DNA of 64,000 nt, taken from Takifugu bimaculatus. Lineage: Eukaryota > Chordata > Actinopteri > Tetraodontiformes > Tetraodontidae. Position numbers and translations under genes: made by a program. Each line of letters opens with the position of its first letter. The first letter of the stretch is position 1. Positions 47,670 through 59,548 of this stretch are shown piece by piece. The notes below the pieces were generated by a model, which saw only the letters and a program-made list of their open reading frames with translations, ran no database searches and was not told where the DNA came from. The stretch is from NCBI GenBank assembly GCA_004026145.2, contig CP034976.1, forward strand, positions 4,902,296-4,966,295. Reading direction: 5' to 3'.

Positions 47670-48300
47670 TCAATTCATCTTTATTTGTATAGCGTCTGTT
47701 AAACTAAAAGTTGTCTTCAGGCACTTTACAGAAACCCAGGACCTAACCCCCAATAAGCAACAGCAGCGAGGAAAACCTACATTGTAACAGGAAGAAACCT
47801 TGAGCAGGACGAGGCTTGTATAGTGAATGTGGCTGTAAAGCGCCTCGTAGGTCAGGAGAAGTACTATAAAAACTCTTCTTGATTTAATGGCAGCCAATGA
47901 AAAGAAGCCATCATTGTCAAGACTCATTTTGGATCAGCTGGAGGCTTCTCATTGAATTATTTCAGCATCTCTATAATAATGAACAACAAAAATCCAAAAT
48001 GCTTGGACTGGATTTTCAGTATCATGTTGGGTCAATATGTTCCTAATATTTGCAATTTTCCACACATGAAAAGAGACATTTTTAATTTAATGTGATATAA
48101 AAGTTATAATCAAAGGTTCCAACAACATTCCTCATGACGTGATCTTCTCCATCCCTGGACCAAACATAATGACTTAAATTTTAAATTTTGTCTGGATTGT
48201 CTGAATGTATGTTCTTGAGACAAGCCTGGAGTTTCACTAACTGCTCTGTCTACTCTGGTTTCATGCATACATAGAGCTGAGTGTCATCACCACTCACCAT
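47670..48300 (-). repeat. Antisense copy of the fish retroelement-tail repeat
   Basis: Positions 47,670-47,820 are the reverse complement of the theme found at 41.5 and 48.5 kb (CAAGGTTTCTTCCTGTTA, GGGGGTTAGGTCCTGGGTTTC, TATACAAATAAAGATGAATT). The following sequence to 48,290 shares phrases (GACAAGCCTGGAGTTTCACT, GAGGCTTCTC) with 54.77-55.1 kb. Confidence 0.6.
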
Positions 48301-48665
48301 AATGTATTTCTGTATGTATTCTCTATGATCTATGCCTATTCTCTCCTCTCCTCTCCTCTCCTCTCCTCTCCTCTCCTCTCCTCTCCTCTCCTCTCCTCTC
48401 CTCTCCTCTCCTCTCCTCTCCTCTCCTCTCCTCTCCTCTCCTCTCCTCTCCTCTCCCTCTCCTCTCCCTCTCCTCTCTCTTTACCCAGCCGGCCATCAGC
48501 AGGAGGGTCCCCCAGCATGAGCCTGGTCCTGCTCAAGGTTTCTTCCTGTTAAAGGGGAGTTTTTCCTTGCCCCTGTTGCTTGTCTGGGGTCAGGCCCTGG
48601 GATTCTGGAAAGCGCCTTGAAACAATTGTGATTGTAAAAGACGCTATATAAATAAAGATTGATTG
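48300..48665 (+). repeat. Second copy of the retroelement tail with (TCTCC)n core
   Basis: A pentamer array of about 130 bp (48,343-48,475) is followed by CAGCCGGCCATCAGCAGGAG, GAGCCTGGTCCTGCTCAAGG, a TTTTTCCTTGCC block and AATAAAGATTGATTGATTGA. It is nearly identical in order to the copy at 41.3-41.65 kb. Confidence 0.75.
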
Positions 48666-48669
48666 ATTG

Positions 48670-49670
48670 ACTGATTGACTGCAGCAATGAAAATGTATTG
48701 CATGCTGCTGTATAATTTTTCAGGAAGAACTGTAAAAAGGAGTGGCCCAAATAGTACACACCTAAGCAAAGCATTGCTCAAGAACAAGGTTTCAGATCAA
48801 ATGGAACTGGTTTCTACCTGCTGCAGGCAGCAAGCTGCCAGTAATTATAAGGTCAACAATTCCTGTTATCTCTCCTGAAACCACAAAAGGGAGGGATTTA
48901 AATGTTTTGCTGCTTTATGGTCGGAAATAATATACCACATGTAGCCTTGTGACATGACCCTTCTCTTAGAAAGCTGTAATCTCTCACTGGCTGGTTTCCT
49001 GAACAGCCAGCACGTCATTTATATAGATGTACATTTCTATAGATTTACAGAAGGGCTCGGCTCATGGTTAACTCACAAGTTATGGGATTGCTACACACTA
49101 GATAGCTCATTTGTATTTAGGTCAAATCTATAGTATTTGTTTATACTTGGGTACCCTCATATTTCTGCTGTCAAACTTTTGACATACTATGAAGTAATGC
49201 TGCCTTTTTGACTTTGTCTTTTGATACACTGAAAGACATATAGGAAGCTGGGTGGAGTTATGAGATTTGTTTTGATATGATAAGGCAGAGACATTAAGGG
49301 AGTTGTAACAGGTAAGGCAAGGCAGCTTTATTTGTATAGCACATTTCATGCACCGGGCAATTCAATGTCCTGTGCATAGAAACATTAACACTTTCAAAAG
49401 AAAAAACATTAAAAAACACAACAAAAAAACTTGATTATTAAAACAATTGTGATTTAAGATATACGATGTCCAGCTTTAAAGAAAACTTTATTTTAAAATA
49501 ATTAAAAGAACAATTCATTATTAATGTATTGTTATTGTTATCATCACCACTATTTTATCATTACTATTGTTTTTCATCTTTGACAGTTTCTGCACATCAG
49601 ATCAACTACTCTTGACTATTTTCACTTGTTTACACCTTCTCCACTCTTCTTTAACTTCACTGGGTCCTGA
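48670..49670. other. Intergenic, with a short antisense fish repeat
   Basis: No gene seen. Positions 49,309-49,480 carry an antisense dispersed-repeat start (GGCAAGGCAGCTTTATTTGTATAGCACATTTC), a motif common in teleost genomes. Confidence 0.5.
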
Positions 49671-49679
49671 CAGCGGAAG

Positions 49680-49880
49680 CATGAAAGCGCCTCAATGACG
49701 TTTTCCACATTATTTTGTTCCGGATATTTGAGAATTCAAGCGACATACCATCAGCAGATGGTAGGGGGTGCTACAAACTACAACACGGCTCGATGTTGTG
49801 TTCAGGAAGAAGAAGACGAAGAAGGACAGCAGCAGCAGCAGCAACAACAAATGGTAGAATGCAGATTTAACCTTGCAAGG
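49680..49880 (+). promoter_or_regulatory. dnajc28: Probable noncoding first exon of dnajc28
   Basis: A segment with a short (CAG/CAA)n run (49,828-49,849) ends in a donor-like CTTGCAAG then GTGAAT at about 49,880, with a good acceptor for the coding exon at 50,576. Human DNAJC28 also carries its coding sequence in one exon behind 5'UTR exons. Boundaries are approximate. Confidence 0.4.
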
Positions 49881-50587
49881 TGAATTTTGAGGGATTTTTG
49901 TGGTCCTTTTTATTATGTAAATGCTAATTACTTACTATTTAACTTAGTGTTTGTTTACATTTTTATTAATCCTAGCTCAAATTTGTACGAAAGTGTTATG
50001 CAGGCCGTGGTTGCGGAAAAATGTCATTTTATAGATTACTGTATACACGTGTGTCTGTGAAAGCAAACCTAAACTTTATACACTTTCACACCAGTGTGCA
50101 TCATACAGCATGATACAAAGCACATTATTACGAGCTTTGCACTAATAATTCATTTTATACAGGTTACTCACTTTGTTATTGGCATAAGAATGGCATAAGA
50201 TTTTGAACATTTCTTTAATCCATTTTGTTAATGTGATTCCATGTTCTGGTCAAATTAATTAATTCACCAAAATGAATTGTTGACTGCAAAAGTAATATAT
50301 ACTTTTTATATACCGGCATATAAGCAATAAATATTTGATATACACTTAATTTTTTAAGTCTGGAATGCAGGAACATCCTACACCTTTGACACTTAAGCAG
50401 GAAAATAGCAAGGGATTCTTAATAGTTTAGTTTCCCACTTAATTAAAAAAAAAAAATTGGGGAAAGATCATATGTCTTCAAATCGCTGCCCGTAAATCTA
50501 ATCAGTCGCGATTCATTTGAAAAATTTCCATGATATTTTTTTTATGTGTTTGTGATTTCTCTTTTTTTATCTGTAGAATTGCTGGAA

Positions 50588-51748
50588 ATGAGTTGCCTTT
50601 CCCACTGGCTAGTTCCCCGAGGCAGCATTTTCCACAACCAATTTCTGCTGGTCTTGTCTACACAGTCCTGCAGGGTCAGAATTTTCAGCTCCAGGACTCA
50701 GATTAAGCAAAGCCTGCGTGAAAGCTACAGACTTCTGCAACTGCCTCCTGAGGGAAACAGTAGTCTTGCACAGGTGAAAGAGGCTTATTTGCAACTAGCC
50801 AAACTTTACCATCCAGACTCCGGAGCTCCAACTGCGAATGCTGAGCTGTTTGCTAAGGTTGAGGAGGCCTATCGAACTGTGCTGGCACATCAACGCAAGT
50901 CCAAGCAACCGCATCAGGAGAAGACCATAGAAGAAGAGGAGAAAAGACAGGCAGCCCTTGCACACAGACACTATCTTAATTATGAGGGTGTGGGTTCAGG
51001 CACGCCTTTCCAGCGTGAGAGTCAGTATCGGCAGATTCGCGTAGACAGAGCAGCTGAGAAAGTCTTAAATTACCGGCAAAGAGAGCACGAGAGAGCAGCT
51101 GCTGCAGAGGGAGAGCTGGTGGAACGCGATGTACGTCAGCGTAGCCACAAAATCAAGATCACGCAGGCAGTGGAACGACTTGTGGAGGACCTAATTCAGG
51201 AATCCATGGCCAGGGGAGATTTCAGAAACCTAAGTGGAGCCGGAAAGCCACTCACCAAGTTCGAGCACAATCCATATGCTGATCCCATGATGCACAACCT
51301 CAACCGTATCCTCGTAGACAATGGTTACCAGCCACCCTGGGTGGTCACGCAACGTGACATCCGAGAAACCATAGGTCATATCAGAAAAAGATTACTGGTG
51401 GGCAGGATCAGGCTTGGTAACCCCATGACCCCCAAAGAGCAAAGCCAATGGGAGGAGCTTTGTGCATCTGTACAGGAGGACTTAGTAAAACTAAATAAGA
51501 CGGTGGACAATTACAACCTTATTGTGCCCATGCTCACCATGCAAATGGTTCACTTCAGTTTGTCCCGAGAGCTTGACCGTGCTGTGAAAGGGGCCCATCA
51601 ATACAAAATGGACCAATGGAGAGAAAAAGAGAAGGACAGAGAGAGGCAGAAGGAAGAGAAAAAAAGCACAAACTCAGCACAAAATCATAAAAATAGCAAA
51701 CACACCCTTATGTATTGGATAAAAAATGTGTTTAAATTAAAACATTAA
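50588..51748 (+). CDS. dnajc28: DnaJ homolog subfamily C member 28
   Basis: Intronless coding sequence of 386 residues (human about 388). I start at 50588 because a clear acceptor (TTTTTTTATCTGTAG) ends at 50576, so the upstream in-frame ATG at 50546 is intronic. A basic, Ser-rich N-terminus suggests a mitochondrial presequence. The J-domain follows at about residues 35-100 (SYRLLQLP ... AYLQLAKLYHPDSGAP), with the HPD tripeptide that stimulates Hsp70. The middle is the DUF1992 domain (VERLVEDLIQESMARGDFRN, then SGAGKPL). A Lys/Glu-rich tail ends the protein. The exact client process is poorly known; COG/Golgi and mitochondrial roles have been discussed. The gene is complete, with no breaks. 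Confidence 0.95.
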   Translation: MSCLSHWLVPRGSIFHNQFLLVLSTQSCRVRIFSSRTQIKQSLRESYRLLQLPPEGNSSLAQVKEAYLQLAKLYHPDSGAPTANAELFAKVEEAYRTVLAHQRKSKQPHQEKTIEEEEKRQAALAHRHYLNYEGVGSGTPFQRESQYRQIRVDRAAEKVLNYRQREHERAAAAEGELVERDVRQRSHKIKITQAVERLVEDLIQESMARGDFRNLSGAGKPLTKFEHNPYADPMMHNLNRILVDNGYQPPWVVTQRDIRETIGHIRKRLLVGRIRLGNPMTPKEQSQWEELCASVQEDLVKLNKTVDNYNLIVPMLTMQMVHFSLSRELDRAVKGAHQYKMDQWREKEKDRERQKEEKKSTNSAQNHKNSKHTLMYWIKNVFKLKH

Positions 51749-52031
51749 AGTCATAATCATTCCTCTTATCCCTTATGATTTTTATGTTCCTCTAAATTGT
51801 AGGCCGTAAGGCTGTGATACAGTAACTAATCTACACAGGCCAAGCAACAGGGATTAACAAGTTAAATCAACCTACATAACTGAAAAATCAGAAGGGCATG
51901 TTGACCGTCATTGTTTTAAATTATATTGGCTTGATACACTGAAGCATTTTATTTATTAATTACTCCTATTCAAAGTTAAGGTAAATGGAAAAAAGATTTC
52001 ATATTTCAGGGCGTGGTGAAAGTAGGGTAGG

Positions 52032-52457
52032 TCAATCCAGGCTCGTAGCTAAAGTAGGATTGTAGATGATGACAGGCTCCTTTCTCCTGGCTCCATTACC
52101 TGGTGTCCCCTGGTACAGAGCCTGAGCGACACCCATGGAGGGGGTCGTAACCTTGGCCCAGTCATGTGCAATATACTGATGGTAGAGATCGTTCGAGCCT
52201 TCCAGTTTCTTGGAGCGGATGAAGCGGAGCATGATACCAAATGTGAAAAAGCTGAACATGCCGACCACCAAAATGATGTAAATCACACCTTCAGACTGAG
52301 TGTGTGCCCCTTGTGTGGCGAGGTTGGTTGTATTCTGAGGGGCCAGAGGAGACAAAAAACTTGTGCTGTTGAGAAAATGTTGTAGGAAGGAGAGTAAGAG
52401 AGGCTGTACATCTGTAGAGTTGATTTGGGGCATAGCTGACCTCTGCTGGATATTCAT
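52032..52457 (-). CDS. kcne1: Potassium channel beta subunit, KCNE1-like (minK)
   Basis: Single-exon, single-pass channel accessory protein of 141 residues. The extracellular part has N-glycosylation sites (NST, NST, NTT). The membrane span IYIILVVGMFSFFTFGIML is followed by the KCNE hallmark RFIRSKKLEGSND, close to KCNE1 (SYIRSKKLEHSND). The next stretch, YHQYIAHDW, is more like KCNE2. KCNE1 assembles with KCNQ1 to form slow delayed-rectifier channels. The start lies just after an acceptor (CCGATGCAG, exon from about 52,463); a second in-frame Met at codon 9 is an alternative. It lies between dnajc28 and scn1b, and DNAJC28 and KCNE1/2 are also neighbours on human 21q22. KCNE1 is the best fit, KCNE2 less likely. 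Confidence 0.82.
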   Translation of the reverse strand: MNIQQRSAMPQINSTDVQPLLLSFLQHFLNSTSFLSPLAPQNTTNLATQGAHTQSEGVIYIILVVGMFSFFTFGIMLRFIRSKKLEGSNDLYHQYIAHDWAKVTTPSMGVAQALYQGTPGNGARRKEPVIIYNPTLATSLD

Positions 52458-52619
52458 GAAACTGCATCGGAAGGAAGCATATACAAAGAACTCTTATATA
52501 TGTGTATACGTATGAACCGCATGTGTGTGTAGACAAATATGTATATATATACACACACACACACACACATATATATAACTTTCAGGTAAACATGAAAGAC
52601 ATAAGAGGGGCCTACCGTT

Positions 52620-53640
52620 CATTGAGATGGCAACAGTTCTGCTGTGGTGGGCTTCAGTAGCTGTTGATCATGTGTGTCCAGCAGAGTAAGGAGAAGCCCC
52701 AGGTCCTGTCAAGTCCCATGTGAACTACACTATGAATAGAGGTGCAGGTTCTCCAGAGTGAGATATAACGTAGTTTCCAGTAGGTTTGTCAACACATTTA
52801 ATGAAACCAGAAGGTTACAAGGCAAGGTCATTTTTTATGAGTCAGTGTTATGTCTGCTGTAGGGAATTATATAGTGTCAGATGTGCAAGTGACATTAAAA
52901 TAAGAAATACAAATTCTATGAAAGCATCATTGTCCAAAGAATTTTACAAATGTAATTGAAATAGAATTTTCAGCTGTTTCATCGTTTTCATGACAATGTT
53001 AAGAGTGTTTTTCTTTTCCTGCAAGATTCAGGAGAACAATGACTCTTTTTAGACTAAAGATAATGAGGCCGTTCTCCTCAAGTTGGGCTGAGTTACAGTC
53101 ACCTCCAAATGTCCTTTATTGTTTGGTCTTGCCTGTGTTTATAAAGATCCATTAAACCACTAGGAAATATAGTTTAGATATGTTTGTGGAATTTATACTT
53201 AAAACACAGGTTAAATTGTATTTTTATAAAAAACTAGTTTTTATATCATTTCAGCAGACAAAACATTTCTGACAGTAATTTCTGTATACAAGATGTAATT
53301 TATCAATGATAAATAGCACCAGATATCCAGACTGTTAGTGTAGTTAATGTGTAAAAAATTACACAAAAGAAGATGGGAAAAACTTGTGTAAATGAAAGTA
53401 AAACATACAGTTTTAAACATGACTTGAAAGATAACGCGTGTGTGTGTGTGTGTGTGTTAGAAGAATATATACAGGACTTGCGTTGAATTTTTTTTCATCT
53501 TTGGACTTCATGCGTGGTGGAAAAACAAACATGAACATGATCTTGGTTCAGTTGTCTTCTAAAACCCTGAAGACAACGAGCAGAGTTAAAGCAACAGAAA
53601 ATCCAATAAAAATGTACTTCTGTATATGTACATAGGATTT
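52620..53640. other. Intergenic or UTR sequence between kcne1 and scn1b
   Basis: It holds presumed 5' sequence of kcne1 (from 52.6 kb), a short (GT)n at 53,437-53,457 and a possible alternative last exon of scn1b near 53.57 kb. No other gene is seen. Confidence 0.4.
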
Positions 53641-53723
53641 TTTTTTTTTATTCCTCTGTTAATACACTAAAAAATCTCAGAACTTAAAGGGTCATTATAG
53701 TCTGTTTCTATTGGACATGCCAC

Positions 53724-56700
53724 TCACTCTGCCTGAAGCTTGAGAGCTTTGTGTGCCTCCTGATCTTCGTACTCCTTAGACGTTTTCTTGTAGCAGTGAA
53801 CCAGAATCGCAACAAGCCACAGCTGCAGAGTCACAATCAGCACATACATCATAATCTCTGAGACCACTGTTGTGAGCTCTGGGTGGGCTGTAGGGAAAGA
53901 AACACTGCAGCAACATTTTCAAAATCCCCTCTGGATCCAGCATGTGCTGCTTTTAGTATAGATATCCACACTGACCTTCAGCCACCACATTGAGTTCCAC
54001 CTGCTTCTCCACAGTGACGTGTTCATCATCCCGAGGTAGGTGAAGGGTGCGCTGGATGGTGCAGCGGTACGTCCCTATATCATTGTATGTGATATTGTGG
54101 ATGTAAATGGATGCTGTCTGCACATCACGGTCTGGTGTGCCATGCCACTCCAGACGGTTACTGAAGTTTTTGTGGAGGATCTCAGCACTGGGATGGTCAT
54201 AGTGGAAAATCTGAGATGATAAAAGAAATGAACCATAAATGTTTTTGGCAATTAAAGGAGGACATGAATGACTATCAAGAATTAGAATTTGGCAGAAGCG
54301 CTGATGCCCTTTCATAGCAAAAGAAATTACTTTGAACCACTCACATGCATAAAATCCTCTTCTCCCAGCGGTCTAAAATGCCAGTCTACTGTGGCCTGAG
54401 CAGACACCTCTTCTCTACGTTTGCAGGAGATGCAACCCAGCCGGAATCCTTCTCCCACCACAGCTTCAGTCAGGGAGTCCACCTCCGCGCAGCCACCTTG
54501 GCACTGAGATACTGAATCTGGGGAAAGCAATATGAGATGAGATGGGAAAAATAGTGGAATTTCTCCTATAGTGTGATTTCTCCTATAATTCAATTCAATT
54601 TTATTTAGATGGCACTGAGAGAAACTTTCAGTGAGTCCTTTTTCTGCCCAAACTGGTGGCAGTGTAATGAGGACAATTCTGGGAATGGAGCAGCTCCTGT
54701 CAGCTCCTGAGTTTGATGTCTAAGGACCTTGTTGAACTAGTCTTGAGAAATATATTGAAATTTGCTAGAGGCTTCTCAGAGAATTATTCAGATGTCTGGA
54801 CAGCAATAGTCCAGCCAAAAAGTAATTAATTTACATGCTGACTTAATGTGTTGTTAATCTGGAGTTTTTATATGCAAGTTAAAAGACAGTCTGGTCAGTG
54901 ATTACTTCAAGATTCTTCACAGACTAGAGGTTAAAGGGATTCAATCCAGAGAATTGATGTGTTTAGATAAACTATTCCTGAGGTGTTTAGGACCAAACAC
55001 TGACTTCAGTTTTATCTGAATTCAGAAGGACATTTGAGGTCATCCAAGACTTGACGTCTTTAAGACAAGCCTGGCGTTTCACTGATTGCTCCTCTTTCAT
55101 CTGAGTTTCATTAGCAAAGCAATGAATTCCATGCTAGAGAATAATACACCGACTGGTCAAAAGAGCTTCCTATTGGATAATTACTGCATGGGCAATTATC
55201 TTGCAGCTGGCATCAGGCTGTTTAACCCCAATTGATGCAACAAGCACCTTCTCATTTTTCAACCTGAAAGACAACATCCTGTGGTCATCAAGGTCTTGGT
55301 GAAAAATGAATGCAACACAGGACGGATATAAATCCTGTGACACCTCAGAAGCTGAAACAGTACCACGGTGAATGTGTGCAATAATCAAAGCTAAAGGTGG
55401 TCAAACGAAATATTTCAATATACAGTTTCAGACAGTTTTTTTTTGTCGGTGGCAACTTTTTTTGGATGGCAATGTATTTCCAAATGGAAGCATGTACAAA
55501 GTGACAGTGTTTGGTCCAGTATAGCACCTTCTGGGACTCCAAGGGATCCAGCTCCCTGTCCAGGTGCAGGAGGCTGACTCCATATCTACTTTTAAGATTA
55601 GACTTAAACCCTTCTTCTTTGAGAATGCCGATAGTTAGTAATTTGGCAGCTACAGTCATTAGTGTGAATACAAAAAGGCAGCACTGAAGACAAGCAGAAA
55701 CAGTATAGAAACCAGTCCACTGTCTTAAACAACTAGACGATCATATGTAACTTAAACAGATGCTGTTTCAATACCATGATTCAGTCTAAAACCTGACAGA
55801 AACATTTCACTCCTCAGGACAGGTAATTGTGCCACCACCACCTTTTCAAGAATTTTTAAATTTAACCTCCACTACTGTCCTAAAGATCGATGTAGACTTG
55901 TAATGTGCTGGCTGTGGATCAAGTGAAGGTTCTTTTAGGAATGATCTGTTTACTGTAACCTTGCAGACCAGAGTTACACAACCTTTTGCTAAAGACAAAA
56001 CGAATCTGCCAACAGAACTGCCACTCAAGGGGAAGATGTCCTTGTAAGTAAGGATGTGTGTTGGGATGTGGTCTGTAATACGTTTCATTTTATTGGAGTA
56101 GAAGCTTATAAAATCACCATTACTAAGAGTAGACCATATATATGGGGACCATATATAGTCAGCATGGCAACAGTGCTGAAAATAGATCCGATATTGTTCT
56201 TATTTCTCTAATTGGAGAAGAAAAATACACATCACAGAGTGTATTCTTATAAGGTATGAGACTATACCTTCAGGCTAGATGGTAGCCTTCTATTTTGAAC
56301 TAATACCACTATCCTACCAACCCTTGTGCCTTTTGTGTTCGTGACTTGACATCTTCTTCCTCAGCGAAAATCAAGGGTGGTAAGTAATAAGGCAACGAGA
56401 GGGTCAACCTCAGCTGGTTTTAAGTGACTGCTGCCTGTACAGACACATCACTGTCCATGGGTTAACAGATGAATCGCTTATTTAAACTTAGCAGGCTCTG
56501 ATGGGACACCGACAAATTTTGTCTGAAATAATGTGATAAATGCACTCTTAAGATTTTCCTTGTTTCAGGTCCTCACAATATTTGCTTTATCTGTTTTGAG
56601 CACCAAGTCAGACCAAATCATTATGATTTTTAAAAAAATAGGCCAATAAACCAAATATAGATTCACAGACCCATCAATCAAGCTTGATATTAAAGTGAAA

Positions 56701-56800
56701 GTACAGTACTTTCAATCGATAGGCAAACATAAGTTACATGAAAGGTTTAAAACTTACCAAACAGTCTCAAGATAACCAAAAGAGTTAGGAGGATTGTCAT
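53724..56800 (-). CDS. scn1b: Voltage-gated sodium channel beta-1 subunit
   Basis: Accessory subunit that modulates Nav gating and acts as a cell-adhesion protein. Exons: 56800-56758 (signal MTILLTLLVILRLF), 54517-54345, 54210-53976 (together one V-type Ig domain) and 53887-53724 (membrane span and tail); phases agree, about 204 residues. Diagnostic strings are GGCAEVDSLTEAV, CISCKRREEV, DWHFRPLGEEDF, ITYNDIGTYRC and VVSEIMMYVLIV, matching SCN1B better than SCN3B. The tail EYEDQEAHKALKLQAE lacks the ASEYLAI end of mammalian beta-1. The stop codon overlaps a perfect donor (GA then GTGAGT at 53727), so splicing to a further exon is possible; one candidate acceptor near 53,570 would add VLEDN. 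Human SCN1B lies in the same 19q13 block as LSR and MAG. Confidence 0.92.
54580..55660. repeat. Dispersed repeats in scn1b intron 1
   Basis: Antisense fish-repeat start (TTCAATTCAATTTTATTTAG) at 54,588, then sequence sharing phrases with 47.9-48.25 kb. Positions 55,140-55,430 are an unassigned repeat-like unit, and 55,545-55,640 (plus) is a fragment like EADSISTFKIRLK, the same LINE-end theme seen at 40.88 kb. No exon is proposed here. Confidence 0.45.
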
Positions 56801-56819
56801 TCCTGCTGATTAAAATATA

Positions 56820-59500
56820 GCCAGTCCCAGGACACCTAAATATTTCACTTCAATAGAAAAAGCCTGCCGTGGCTATTCTTTAAAGTGTCCCTTTACCCCT
56901 AATACTCCTACCATTTAAAAAAAAAAAACATGCCTGGAAGACCCCCGACCCCAAAAAACTCTATCTCTTTCTTTGCCGTACTTTAAAATCTCCCTTGCAG
57001 TCCTGTGAGACTTAAAGCCAGCTACTATATTTAGAGCTTGTGAATCTAGAGAGCTGGATGTTGTTGAAGCCAGCGGGAAACTTGAGCTAATGAGACACAA
57101 TCAAGACCTTAAATTGCCCCAAGCAAAGCTTGATGTCATATAGTGTTGCTATAACTTAATACACATATTTAAATAATATTTCTGGGGTTTGTGTAGTGGT
57201 GCATTATTATATATATATGTAAAAGCAGCTTTATTTATATTCATCCTTTATTATCTAAAGGGGATAGCAAGTCTGGCATGCAAAACCATTTCTGGTGTGT
57301 TTTGTTAGGCAAAGCATTTCATGCAAACACATGCTTAGACCCGCATGCAAGCTTGTTTGTTTCAGTGCAAACTATGCTTTGGGGGGATATTTTCTGATAA
57401 TCCTTACAATTTAAAAGACAGCTATGGAGTGTTGAATGTGGCAAAAGTTTGATCTTTAATTCAAGGTGACTTCAGTACAGATGAAAACAAGTCTTGATCC
57501 TTCATCCAATGAAGCATTCGGCAAACAGTCACTGGTTTTCTCTCAAAATAAGCGCAGTGAAGTCAAGGTTGAATGAACAGACAGATATTGAAAGCTATAG
57601 TTTGCATGTTGATGACAGCAACATATGTCAATGAGTTGTTCCGTCCAATGCTGTATATATATTACCAATGGCTAGTTGTGTATAAATTCATCCTTCTTTA
57701 AAAATGAACCAAAAGCTATATTTAAGTCAGCTCAAGGTGTAAGAATCATGGATGGACTTTGTGAATCCAAATGCCACCAGATTACTCACTGAAGCTAAAA
57801 ACTGCACAATAACTTATAATTTACGTGTTATTCTCATTAAGTTAGCACTTTTTTATGTGGTATTGACAAGGATTTCTTGTTTCTAAAGGCAAAAAAAGTT
57901 TTTTTTTTAAAAATTGTAAAAAAAAAATGACATTGCTTGCTTAAGACAGGGTCAGAGAGAAGCCTTGGGACAAGTGTATCAGAAAGGGGTAACTTCAAGG
58001 AAATGTTGACATATGATAAACCTGTGTGTTCATTTTGTATCAGGCTGTACCTTTCTTGCCCTGCACATGCATGCACAGTACAAGCGACACTCCTCTTTTG
58101 TCACTATGATGTTTTTTTTATTTTTATTTTTAGTACAGATCATGTTTCCAGTCTTAATTTCACCTTGTTGAGATGGACAGACACAGTTTGCTACAACTCG
58201 GGGCAGGGTCTTGTTCTGCTGGCAAATACAAACTGGATCTTGGGTTCTGATTGGACATGGAATAAGGGAAGGATGTGATACGGAGAAGGAAAAGACAGAA
58301 GACAGACAGCATTGGATCCAATTCAACTTCTGGAGACTTCAGAATTGCTCAATTAGTCTGATGCTTTTCAAATTGAAAGGAGCAATTGCTGAAGATTGCA
58401 ATTCATTAAATTAAAAGGTAAAAGCACTGTTTCTGTATATTCATATATCTTATTATGAGGGCATCTCATTATTTTTACGATGAGCTGTATTGTATGGACC
58501 TTTATCTAAATTGGTAACTAGAAAATAAGCTAGTGAGTAATCTTACCCTGTTTGTTTGTTATTTATCTATCCCTTCACAAGGTGACCTGTGCGTGGCTCA
58601 CACTGTCCTGTATGGTAGGTGGCATCAGACCATGTGTAACTATGGTTCTGCAGCAAGGAATTGGTAAGATGCTTTTTAAAATAAATAAGACGCAAGGGGT
58701 CGCAATGATTCCACACTAGTCGGTGTTGAAAAAGGTTTCTCTTTAAATTTACTCTGAAACTGTGCCAAATCTGCAGACTTTCTTTGGGCTTCCGTTCATT
58801 ACATACCGAGGCGATTTTATTGTAGGATATACGTAGTTTAAATGTGGAAATATAAAGGTTTGCTTTATTTCACTTTGAAATAAATCGCCCAGAGGTTAAA
58901 GAAAAACAAACAAAAAACAGATACATCCCGGGATGTATGAGGAATGCAGGATTATAAACTACAGTAGGTGCAACTGCAGTTTATTTCATTTTCCTCTGCC
59001 ATATCCTCCGAACAGTTATTTTCCGGACTGTACCATAAAGTTTTTAAAAGGGGTGCTCAACATATTTCTTCGGGCAGCTTTTATAACATACGAAAAATAA
59101 TGTGATTTGCAATTTATAAAATTTAACTAGCTATAGTAAAATTAATGTATACACGTCTGTGTTGCTAGATGCAGAGAAAATATCATCATCATTCCGAAAT
59201 CTTCTGTAACTATACCACCCTAACTTTGGACTTCCTCGCCCGACTGCCTGACTTCATCATGTTTCCCTTTTCGACCAAAAAAAAGTGTTGAAGTGTGAAC
59301 CAAACACTTTAGCATAAAGCTAACATTCGTGATCAGGTTAAAGAATGTGGCGACATTTGGCCGACCTGCACATTTAGGAAGAATGGAACACGAACTTTTC
59401 CCTCTGAGAATCAAAGACCACTAGCCAGATAGTTACCCTTGTCAGCTTTTTGGAGTTAGGGAGGTAACTTCGTGAGAGAAACCTGTTTTGCTAGATACAG
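56820..59500. other. Region between scn1b and the next gene
   Basis: Upstream flank of scn1b (minus) and of the gene starting at 59.5 kb (plus). AT-rich, no convincing exon or transposon. 5'UTR exons of either gene could be hidden here. Confidence 0.45.
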
Positions 59501-59548
59501 GCTAACTGACTGCTGTCACAGGCAGATCCGATTTTTTCGCCACTAAGA

